Of a stretch of 41,918 bases of DNA, positions 18,076-25,955 are shown piece after piece; positions within the stretch are counted from its first letter, which is position 1, and each line of letters begins with the position of its first letter. The stretch spans positions 1-41,918 of the forward strand of contig JAGOIF010000010.1 of the NCBI GenBank assembly GCA_017995775.1, given 5' to 3'. The DNA is from Aliarcobacter sp. (GTDB lineage Bacteria; Campylobacterota; Campylobacteria; Campylobacterales; Arcobacteraceae). Under the pieces are notes generated by a model. That model was not told the DNA's origin. It searched no databases and was given only the letters and a program-made list of their open reading frames with translations. The position numbers and the translations under genes were made by a program.

Positions 18076-18609
18076 TTATTTAATTACAAATGTAGTAAAC
18101 AAAATTGTTTTTACATTGTTTCTAGCAATTTTTGAATCTGATGCTGTTACTTCATTTATAACATTATTAATATCTTGTATTAATTCATCTTTTAATAGAT
18201 TTTTTCCACCAACTGTTAAAAGTTCTTCTGAACTTCTTGCACTAATTTGAGAGATTACTACATCTACTATTTCTGCCTTATAAGTTTCAACAATCACAGC
18301 TATTGTAGGTTCTGTACTTTTAATAGAAAAAGATAATTTCATTAATTTTTCTTTTCCTCTTGAATCAGTTAAATTCAATACTAAATCATTAATGTCAGCT
18401 TTGAAACTATCGCTACCTTTATCTTTTGATTCTTCTTTTTGAACTTCTTGACCAGAAGGAGGAGTCCCTGATAATACGCCTTGTGAATATAAAAAGTATC
18501 CTCCACCGACAACTGCTAATAGTAAAAAAACAACTAGTGCTATTAATACTATAATTAAGCCTTTGCCACCTCCTGAACTTTTTACTTCTTGGTTATTTTC
18601 ATCTGCCAT
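18076..18609 (-). CDS. fliL: Flagellar basal body-associated protein FliL
   Basis: Inner membrane protein that rings the stator units. One membrane segment at about residues 18-42 (LIIVLIALVVFLLLAVVGGGYFLYS), a low-complexity linker, and the periplasmic stomatin-like domain: LNLTDSRGKEKLMKLSFSIK, then IRDxI-type LLKDELIQDINNVIN and LFTTFVIK at the end. Length 177 is normal. A strong AAGGA site precedes it. It lies 2 bases after the MotE-like gene, which fits a stator-associated module. Confidence 0.93.
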   Translation of the reverse strand: MADENNQEVKSSGGGKGLIIVLIALVVFLLLAVVGGGYFLYSQGVLSGTPPSGQEVQKEESKDKGSDSFKADINDLVLNLTDSRGKEKLMKLSFSIKSTEPTIAVIVETYKAEIVDVVISQISARSSEELLTVGGKNLLKDELIQDINNVINEVTASDSKIARNNVKTILFTTFVIK

Positions 18610-18611
18610 AT

Positions 18612-19109
18612 CTATTCCTTCTTTTCATTTTCAGCATTATAATTTTCAAACATTTGTGTAAGAATTGATGCATTTGTTACATCTAGAAACTTCATAATTT
18701 GAGTTACATTACTCTCTTTTAATTTGGTGAGTATATCAAAAACATCATCAATTTTGCCTTCACTCATCATTTGATTAAATATATCAGCAGCATTCTTTGC
18801 TTTCATTCCATTATAAATTTTTGATGTTTTATTCTCTATTTCAAGTTTTATAATTTGTAATGTTTCTAAATTTTTATCATGTAGATTTTTTATTTCTGTT
18901 TTTTCTTTTTGAATTTGAACAAGTATACCTTCAAGCTCTTTTTTTCTCTCTTGATATTCTTGCTCTTTTTCATTATAAAAATTATTTAATTCTTTTTTTA
19001 ATTCCATAACTTCAAATTTTTGTCTTGTTAAAGAGCTACTTGTATCTTCATTGGCATTTAGGCAAATTGAAAGAAAAATTAGAACCCATAATTTATTAAT
19101 TTTCTTCAC
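18612..19109 (-). CDS. MotE-like periplasmic coiled-coil protein
   Basis: A 165-residue protein with a signal peptide (LWVLIFLSICLNA), a long coiled coil at about 30-100, and a C-terminal region with alpha-helical repeats (AKNAADIFNQMMSEGKIDDVFDILTKL and VTQIMKFLDV) of the MgtE N-domain type. This build is that of MotE, a periplasmic chaperone for the motor protein MotC described in rhizobia, and of related flagellar proteins. Its place between a FliJ-like gene and fliL supports a motor role. The start overlaps the FliJ-like gene by 14 bases. The stop is TAG. Confidence 0.78.
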   Translation of the reverse strand: MKKINKLWVLIFLSICLNANEDTSSSLTRQKFEVMELKKELNNFYNEKEQEYQERKKELEGILVQIQKEKTEIKNLHDKNLETLQIIKLEIENKTSKIYNGMKAKNAADIFNQMMSEGKIDDVFDILTKLKESNVTQIMKFLDVTNASILTQMFENYNAENEKKE

Positions 19110-19518
19110 TATTTATCCTTTTTACATACTTACTTTGAATATATTCATCGGAAGCTTCTCTTTCTTCTGTTAATATTTTTTGCATTGCTTCTTTTTTTTC
19201 TTCTTCAAGAAGATATCCAAATTGCTCTGTCTCTTTTTGAAGTTCTATAATTTCTTTTATAATATTTTCAATTTGTAAATATATACCGTTTTTTTCAACA
19301 TTTAATTTTTGGATATGCATTTTCATAGTGTTTTTATGTATTGTCAAAATCATAAAATCTGATATTGCACCAAATTTTTCAACACTTGCTGTGTCAATTC
19401 TATTTTTTGTTAATAAAATTTCTGCATCAATTTGTTCAATTTTTGATTCAAATAATGACTTTTGTATTAATTTTTGTTCTGTTTGATTTTTTTTTAAGTT
19501 ATATAATTTTTTAATCAA
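19096..19518 (-). CDS. FliJ-like coiled-coil protein
   Basis: A 140-residue protein without signal peptide that is almost all heptad-type helix rich in Lys, Glu, Gln and Ile. Size, coiled coil and position between fliQ and the MotE-like gene suit FliJ, the soluble export-apparatus stalk that links the FliI ATPase ring to FlhA. FliJ sequences are so divergent that motif evidence is weak; another coiled-coil flagellar factor is possible. It begins 2 bases after the fliQ stop. Confidence 0.7.
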   Translation of the reverse strand: MIKKLYNLKKNQTEQKLIQKSLFESKIEQIDAEILLTKNRIDTASVEKFGAISDFMILTIHKNTMKMHIQKLNVEKNGIYLQIENIIKEIIELQKETEQFGYLLEEEKKEAMQKILTEEREASDEYIQSKYVKRINSEEN

Positions 19519-19520
19519 AA

Positions 19521-19781
19521 TTAATTACCAAATACTAAAATAATATTCCATAGATCTTTTGTATAAGCTTCAATATGATCACCAATCCATGGTAGAGAAA
19601 TTAAGATAAATGCTGAAACAAAAATCATTTTTGGAACAAAAGATAAAGAAGCATCACTCACTTGAGTAACTGCTTGAAATATTGAAATTATAAGTCCAAT
19701 AACCATACTTACAATTAAAGAAGGTAATCCTAAAATTAGGATTATTTTTACGGTATTTTCAGCAATTGCTATTAAATCCAT
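19521..19781 (-). CDS. fliQ: Flagellar export gate subunit
   Basis: Part of the FliPQR export gate. The 86-residue protein has two membrane hairpins: TVKIILILGLPSLIVSMVIGLIISIFQAVTQV and FVPKMIFVSAFILISLPWIGDH. The GLIISIFQAVTQVSDASLSFVPK stretch is the FliQ signature. It starts 3 bases after the stop of the acidic protein gene. fliP and fliR are not nearby. Confidence 0.96.
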   Translation of the reverse strand: MDLIAIAENTVKIILILGLPSLIVSMVIGLIISIFQAVTQVSDASLSFVPKMIFVSAFILISLPWIGDHIEAYTKDLWNIILVFGN

Positions 19782-19784
19782 ATT

Positions 19785-20912
19785 TTAATCTTTGATTTTT
19801 ATAGTTATCTCTAAAGTTTTATTATTTAATAATTTAGAAATTAATTGAGCTAATTCATCAACATTTGATGAACTATTAACACTTATTGTATTACTACTAT
19901 TTTCTAAAATATTAGTTTTTAAATCTGTATGATTCATGTTACTTACATTATCACCGTTGTATGATAAAGCCTCTAATAAATCTTTTTCATTTAAAGAGTC
20001 TAATTCAAAAAACTCATCGTCATTCATACTTTTTTCCCTTTGTAAAGATTCATTAAAAATTTTATTTTCATTTACTTTTTCTTCTTTTTCCTGTTTATTC
20101 TTTTCTTTATTTGTAAAAATTTCTTCTAAAAAATCGATATCTTCAAATATCTCATTCTCGTCATCTTCTTCCTCATCATTCTCTTCCTTATCCATTGAAA
20201 TAGATTTAAAAAAATCTTCTTCCATAGGATCAAGAGGTTCATTATTTGTAGCCTCATCATCATAATCAAATGATATATTATTTAATCCAAAATCATCATT
20301 AAAATTCATAATATCATCAAATTCATTTTTTGAAATATTATCATTACTTGAAGATTGTTGAAAATTAATATCATCACTTATATTAAATAAATCTTCTAAA
20401 TTCTCACTCTCTAAATAATTATCTGTAGGAATATTGATTTGTTCTTCATGAACTTCATCTTCTTTTGCAAGTAATTTTGCTAATTCCTCATCTAATTCAA
20501 CATTATTATCTTTATCAGCAGTTGAATCCACATCATCAAAAATTGATACTTTTTCTTGCTCATTTGTTTTTTTTTGATCTTCATATTTTCTAATAATATA
20601 TTTAGGAATTTCAGACAAACTATTTACTGATAAATCAGCAATACCACTATCAAGTAAAAATTCTTCTTCTATGGCATCTTTTGGTGTTAAAAATTTTATT
20701 TTTTTTTGTAATGAATTTTTTTTAATAATTTTTTCGTCGTCAATTAAATAAACATCATATGGATTGTTCTTTATGGTTTGTTTTAAAACAGATAAATCAT
20801 TTATCTCCTTTATTACACAATCGTTATCCATTTTAAATTTAATATTTGAATGCTCTAGAGTTTCATGTATATCTTTTTTAAAACTATGATTGCCATAAAT
20901 GTAAATATTCAA
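19785..20912 (-). CDS. Acidic protein with receiver-like N-terminus, flagellar operon
   Basis: A 375-residue protein. Residues 1-110 look like a degenerate response-regulator receiver: beta strand MNIYIYG, DVYLIDD at the place of the third strand, IKFLTP at the fourth, and GIADLSV where the switch lysine would be, with that lysine missing. Residues 115-330 are very rich in Asp, Glu, Asn and Ser and look disordered. The last 25 residues (VDELAQLISKLL...ITIKIKD) look folded. It resembles the poly-Glu-rich proteins encoded near flagellar genes in other Campylobacterota; a polar placement or scaffold role is inference. The start is a TTG with a weak site (AGGGCG). It leads the minus-strand operon through fliQ to flgH and is divergent from flgI. 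Confidence 0.8.
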   Translation of the reverse strand: MNIYIYGNHSFKKDIHETLEHSNIKFKMDNDCVIKEINDLSVLKQTIKNNPYDVYLIDDEKIIKKNSLQKKIKFLTPKDAIEEEFLLDSGIADLSVNSLSEIPKYIIRKYEDQKKTNEQEKVSIFDDVDSTADKDNNVELDEELAKLLAKEDEVHEEQINIPTDNYLESENLEDLFNISDDINFQQSSSNDNISKNEFDDIMNFNDDFGLNNISFDYDDEATNNEPLDPMEEDFFKSISMDKEENDEEEDDENEIFEDIDFLEEIFTNKEKNKQEKEEKVNENKIFNESLQREKSMNDDEFFELDSLNEKDLLEALSYNGDNVSNMNHTDLKTNILENSSNTISVNSSSNVDELAQLISKLLNNKTLEITIKIKD

Positions 20913-21008
20913 TATAACGCCCTATAAAATAATTTTAATTAGCTAGATTATACCTTCTTTTATTAAATTTTCGATAAAATAAATGCAATTAACATAAGGA
21001 GAGCAATA

Positions 21009-22058
21009 TTGAGATATTTTTTTATACTAGCAATTTTACTATCCTCTTTGTATTCACAAACTATTAAAGACATTTCAAACGTAATCGGAATAAGAGAAAA
21101 TCAACTCATTGGTTATGGATTAATCGTAGGATTACCAGGAACTGGAGATAAATCAAAATTTACAATGCAATCTTTACAAAATCTTTTAAGAAATTCATAT
21201 ATTAAAATTCCAGCAGGTTCAATTAATTCAAAAAATATTGCAGCTGTTATGGTAACGGCTGAGTTACCTGCTTTTTCTAGACAAGGTGATAAAATAAAAG
21301 TAAAAGTTTCTACTATTGGTGATGCTAAGTCTGTAGATAATGGCGAGCTTTTAATCACCCAATTAAAAGGTGTTGATGGAAATGTTTATGCCCTTGCACA
21401 AGGAACAATCGCTTCAAATGAAAATAATAAAACAACTGGATTCATTTATGATGGAGCTACGGTTGAAAATGAAATTAATTATAATCTAAAAGATGAAGAG
21501 TCTATTCAACTAAGTCTTTTAAAAAATTCTGCAACAAATGCTGACTTAATTGAAACAAAAATAAATGCAAAATTTGGAAAAAAACTAGCAACAGCAGTTG
21601 ATACAAGAACAATTGAAATAATTAAGCCTCAAAATATTTCAATGGTGAAATTTTTATCTTTAGTTCAAAATATTGAGCTTGATTCTTCATTTAAGAAAAA
21701 AGTTATTATTGATATAAATAGAGAATCAGTTATTACAGGCGGAGACATTCCTATTGACCCTGTTACAATTGCTAGAGGTTCATTTACAATTAGAATTGAT
21801 AAATCAGGACTTAGTAATACTGCATGGAATGATTCTAAACAAAATCCAGGTGTTGATATTGGAGATAATGTTAAAATTGCAGACAAACCTATTATAAATA
21901 TCGATAATGCAATGATAAATACAAAAGCTACTCCTACAATATCAGATTTAGTAAGAGCTATGAAAGTAATGAAACTTCCAATGAGTGAAATTATTGATAC
22001 CTTACAAATGGTAAAAGAAATGGGCGCTATTGATGTTGAAATAGAAGTACGAGGATAA
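21009..22058 (+). CDS. flgI: Flagellar P-ring protein
   Basis: Forms the periplasmic P-ring around the rod in the peptidoglycan layer. A signal peptide (YFFILAILLSSLYS) is followed by the typical start of mature FlgI: ENQLIGYGLIVGLPGTGDKS, then AVMVTAELPAFSRQGDKIKV and GELLITQLKGVDG. The C-terminus AMKVMKLPMSEIIDTLQMVKEMGAIDVEIEVRG matches the family. The start is TTG at 21009 with AAGGAG before it; 349 residues is normal. fliM starts one base after the stop. Confidence 0.96.
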   Translation: MRYFFILAILLSSLYSQTIKDISNVIGIRENQLIGYGLIVGLPGTGDKSKFTMQSLQNLLRNSYIKIPAGSINSKNIAAVMVTAELPAFSRQGDKIKVKVSTIGDAKSVDNGELLITQLKGVDGNVYALAQGTIASNENNKTTGFIYDGATVENEINYNLKDEESIQLSLLKNSATNADLIETKINAKFGKKLATAVDTRTIEIIKPQNISMVKFLSLVQNIELDSSFKKKVIIDINRESVITGGDIPIDPVTIARGSFTIRIDKSGLSNTAWNDSKQNPGVDIGDNVKIADKPIINIDNAMINTKATPTISDLVRAMKVMKLPMSEIIDTLQMVKEMGAIDVEIEVRG

Positions 22059-22059
22059 G

Positions 22060-23148
22060 ATGGCTGAATTTTTAAGTCAAGATGAAATTGATGCTCTTTT
22101 AGATATTGCAGAACAAGGTGAGGATATTGATAACTCACCTCTTGAAAAAGTTATATCTAAAGAAAAGAATTATTCGATTTATGACTTTAAAAAACCAAAT
22201 AGAATCAATGCTGAACAATTAAAAGCCTTCTCTGCTATGCATGATAAGATGCTTAGAGATTTTATTACAGATTTATCTTCAATGCTTAGAAAAATTGTTG
22301 ATGTTAAACTTTATTCTATTGAACAGATGACTTATGGGGAATTTATTTTATCAATTCCTCAAATTACATCTTTAAATACTTTATCAATCAAACCACTTGA
22401 AGGTAGAATTGTTATTGAGTGTAACCCTGCCATTTCGCACAAAATCATTGCTGAACTTTTAGGTTCTGGAGCTGTTAATACAAGTGATAATATTGATAGG
22501 GAATTAACAGAAATTGAAATCGAGATTTTGGAACATTTTTATAAAATGTTTATAAAAAATTTATTTAAAGCATGGCATGACATTTCTACTTTAAATTTTA
22601 AAATAGAATCAAGAGATACAAATGCAAATGCTATTCAAATAGTATCTAACCATGAAATTGTTTTACTTGTGGTTCTTGAAATAACAATCGATGAAGAATC
22701 AGGATTTTTATCAATTTGTTATCCAATTTCTTATTTTGAACCCTTATTAAATAAAATCGTTGATAAAATATTTAGTGAAGGTAGAAATAGAAAATCAAGT
22801 AGAAAAAGAGATATTAAAACACTTATTTCAGGTGCTAGAATGAGAATTGAATCTATCATGGCTGAAACTGAATTAACAGCTTTTGAAATTATGAATTTAA
22901 AAGAAAATGATGTTATTGTTTTTAATAAAAATGCAACCTCATCATCTGCAACTATTTATATAAATAAAAAAGAGAAATTTTCTGCAATATCTGGAATTTC
23001 AAACAATAGAAAAGCCATTCAAATAAGAGCTAACCTAGATAGAGAAAAACAAGAAACCCTTGATGCTTTAAGAATAATGAGAGAAGAAAGAGAACAAAAA
23101 GCTAAGGAAGCTTCTGAAAATATCAGAAGACTTCTTAACCAAAAGTAA
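22060..23148 (+). CDS. fliM: Flagellar motor switch protein
   Basis: C-ring protein that binds phospho-CheY and controls rotation direction. The N-terminal LSQDEIDALL is the CheY-binding motif. The middle CheC-like domain is at about 45-230, and the C-terminal SpoA-like domain from about 250 (AETELTAFEIMNLKENDVIVF). A charged helical tail (ALRIMREEREQKAKEASENIRRLL) extends the end. It is coupled to flgI, an uncommon pairing of ring and switch genes that is seen in this phylum. It meets pyrC tail to tail with 12 bases between stops. Confidence 0.95.
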   Translation: MAEFLSQDEIDALLDIAEQGEDIDNSPLEKVISKEKNYSIYDFKKPNRINAEQLKAFSAMHDKMLRDFITDLSSMLRKIVDVKLYSIEQMTYGEFILSIPQITSLNTLSIKPLEGRIVIECNPAISHKIIAELLGSGAVNTSDNIDRELTEIEIEILEHFYKMFIKNLFKAWHDISTLNFKIESRDTNANAIQIVSNHEIVLLVVLEITIDEESGFLSICYPISYFEPLLNKIVDKIFSEGRNRKSSRKRDIKTLISGARMRIESIMAETELTAFEIMNLKENDVIVFNKNATSSSATIYINKKEKFSAISGISNNRKAIQIRANLDREKQETLDALRIMREEREQKAKEASENIRRLLNQK

Positions 23149-23160
23149 AAATACAAGCTT

Positions 23161-24188
23161 TTAATTTATTGAATCTATACTCCATGAAATTGTTTCACCT
23201 GCATACATAGGTACTACGTTTTCATTTTTATACTCATAAATAGCAGGAACAACAAAATCTTTTTTAACTAATTTAATTGTTTTTGGTTTTAAATTCAGAT
23301 TATAAACTTTTTGTGCATTTAAAGATACAAAAGCATTTAACTTATCCAAACAATCATGTTTTTCGAAAAGCTCAACTAATACTTGTAAGGCTATTGGTGA
23401 TGTGAATACACCAGCGGCACAACCACAACACTCTTTTTTATGCTTAGGATGGGGAGCTGAATCACTTCCAAACATAAGTTTTGGATTTGCTTTAAGTGCT
23501 GCATTTAATAATGCTGTTCTATCCTCTGGTCTTTTTGCAATTGGTTTACAAAAAAGATGTGGTGCTAACATTCCACCTGCTACATCATCAAGAGTAATTA
23601 ATAAATGATGTAATGTAACTGTTGCATATAAGTTATCATACTTATCTAATAACTCAATTGCATCTTTTGTAGTAATGTGTTCCATAATGATTTTTAAATC
23701 AGGAAAAGCAAGAGCAAGTGCTTCGTAAATTGGCATAAACTCTTTTTCCCTATCCATTACAAAACCATTTGTTTCACCATGAATACATAAAGGAATTCCT
23801 AATTTACTCATTGATTCTAGTGTTGGTCGTAAATTTTCAACATCCATAGAAGAAACACCCGTTTGTGAATTTGTAGTAATTCCAGCAGGATATAATTTGA
23901 TTCCAATAATATCATTTTTGATATCTTCTAAAAATTCATATGTATAATCATTTTTAAAAAATAAAGTTACATAAGCTTCAAAATTATCGGCAATACAAGC
24001 TTCTTTTATTCTTTCTTTGTAAGCTAATAAAGCTTCTTTTGTAGTAATTGGTGGTACTAAATTTGGCATAACTAAAGCACCACTAAAAGTGTTGGATGTA
24101 AGAGGACCTACAAGTTTTAACATATCACCATCTCTTAAGTGAAGGTGCATATCTAAAGGTTCATTTAATTCAAAAGTTGAGATACTCA

Positions 24189-24189
<1 letters not shown>
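23161..24189 (-). CDS. pyrC: Dihydroorotase
   Basis: Zinc amidohydrolase of pyrimidine synthesis that cyclises carbamoyl-aspartate. Visible ligands: DMHLHLRD (HxH) near residue 15, the bridging lysine in [22 protein letters not shown], and [14 protein letters not shown] with the catalytic Asp. The 342-residue length is that of the E. coli PyrC type. Its ATG shares one base with the glnK stop (TAATG), so it is translated directly after the PII protein, and amt lies further upstream. Confidence 0.95.
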
Positions 24190-24542
<353 letters not shown>

Positions 24543-24592
24543 TTAGTTCCTATATTTTATCAAATTACTTTTAAATCTAAGTTACTTAAATA

Positions 24593-25780
24593 TTAAAATG
24601 CACGTTTAAATTCAGGATAAGCTTCAAGCCCACACTGATTTACATCTAATCCTTGTAATTCTTCATCATGTAAAGCACGTAAAGGTATTATTTTATTAAT
24701 TGCATATAAAACAGCATATGAGCTAACAAACGCAAAAATACCAATAATTATGATTCCTTTTACTTGTCCTAAAAAAGTTATTCCTTCATTATTTGATGTA
24801 AAAATTGCCACAGCAATTGTTCCCCAAATTCCATTTAATAAGTGAACAGATAAAGCTCCAACTGGATCATCAAGTTTTAATTTATCAAAGAAAAAAACTC
24901 CAGTTACCACCAATCCTCCACCAATTACACCAATTATAATTGGTGTATAAATATTATATAAATTAGCTCCTGCTGTAACTGCCACCAAACCACCTAATGC
25001 ACCATTTAAAATCATTGTAATATCTAGTTTTTTATACATTATTTGCATAACAATAGCTACTGTGATTGCTCCACATAAACCAGCTGTATTTGTATTCATA
25101 ATTGTAAGTGCTACTAGATTTGCATTTTCTATTGATGTAATTGAACCAACACTTCCTCCATTAAATCCAAACCAACCAATCCATAAAAGAAAAGCTCCAA
25201 GAGTTACTAAAGGAATATTTGAAGCAGGAAGAACCCTAATTGAACCATCTTTTGTATATCTTCCTTTTCTTGCACCTATTATTAAAATAGCTGCTAGTAA
25301 TGCCCAACCACCAGTGCTATGAATAATTGTTGAACCTGCTAAATCATACATTGATAATTCTAAAAATGTATCTTTTAAAAAATTTGCTCCCCAAGTTATA
25401 TTTACAACTATTGGATATAAAAAAGAAGCCATGATTATTGTGAAAAATATCAAAGGAATAATTTTCGCTCTTTCACTCACTCCTCCACTCATAATATTTA
25501 CAACTTTACCAACAAATGCCATTTGAAATAAAAAACTTGCATATTTACTCATATTTGCATTTATTAATTCTCCAAATGCTAAATGGTAACCAACTAATAA
25601 AAAACACAAAGAAGCAACACAATAAATAAGAATATTCATTGTTAAAACAGTAGTAACATTTTTCGTTCGTACAAGTCCCGCTTCAAGCATTGCAAAACCT
25701 GGAACCATAAAAATTATTAAAGTCATTGCAAAGATTGCAAAAAGAGTGTCAATTATAAAAGATATAGATTCCAGATTCAT
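24593..25780 (-). CDS. amt: Ammonium transporter
   Basis: Inner-membrane trimeric ammonium channel. About eleven membrane segments over 395 residues, with no clear signal peptide. Marks: MLEAGLVRTKN near the start, DLAGSTIIHSTGGW carrying the first pore histidine, IGWFGFNGGS, and VHLLNGIWGT carrying the second. The C-terminal tail ends in ELQGLDVNQCGLEAYPEF, the typical regulatory tail that contacts PII. Promoter and palindrome upstream suggest nitrogen control. Confidence 0.96.
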   Translation of the reverse strand: MNLESISFIIDTLFAIFAMTLIIFMVPGFAMLEAGLVRTKNVTTVLTMNILIYCVASLCFLLVGYHLAFGELINANMSKYASFLFQMAFVGKVVNIMSGGVSERAKIIPLIFFTIIMASFLYPIVVNITWGANFLKDTFLELSMYDLAGSTIIHSTGGWALLAAILIIGARKGRYTKDGSIRVLPASNIPLVTLGAFLLWIGWFGFNGGSVGSITSIENANLVALTIMNTNTAGLCGAITVAIVMQIMYKKLDITMILNGALGGLVAVTAGANLYNIYTPIIIGVIGGGLVVTGVFFFDKLKLDDPVGALSVHLLNGIWGTIAVAIFTSNNEGITFLGQVKGIIIIGIFAFVSSYAVLYAINKIIPLRALHDEELQGLDVNQCGLEAYPEFKRAF

Positions 25781-25801
25781 AATATTCCTTTGTTTTTGAA
25801 T

Positions 25802-25807
25802 ATTATA
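25802..25807 (-). promoter_or_regulatory. -10 box of amt
   Basis: TATAAT on the minus strand, 21 bases before the amt ATG, preceded by TTGTTTTTG as in the T-rich extended -10 promoters of this phylum. An AAGGAA site lies 5 bases before the ATG. Confidence 0.6.
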
Positions 25808-25837
25808 ACTGCAAAAACAATTCGTGATATTTTTATT

Positions 25838-25856
25838 TTGTATATAAAATATACAA
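25838..25856. promoter_or_regulatory. Perfect 8-bp palindrome upstream of amt, possible operator
   Basis: TTGTATAT-AAA-ATATACAA in the 175-base region between amt and the ankyrin gene. Its centre is about 50 bases upstream of the start site expected from the -10 box, a place typical for an activator. The cognate protein is unknown. Confidence 0.4.
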
Positions 25857-25919
25857 TATTTTTCATTTCTTAAAATTATTTTTCTGAAAAGTTAACTATT
25901 AATCTTTTTATTATATACT

Positions 25920-25925
25920 TATAAT
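25920..25925 (+). promoter_or_regulatory. Candidate -10 box of ankyrin gene
   Basis: TATAAT 30 bases before the ATG at 25956, in the region shared with the divergent amt gene. Confidence 0.45.
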
Positions 25926-25955
25926 TAAATTATCTTTTAGAAAAACAGGGTGAAA

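Noticed and set aside
19936-20265. Serine-rich open frame on + strand
   Set aside because: It is the antisense of the Asp/Glu-rich repeat region of the acidic protein; no start signals.
21665-22138. 157-codon open frame on - strand inside flgI
   Set aside because: Shadow of flgI and the fliM start; composition is that of reverse-complement coding DNA.
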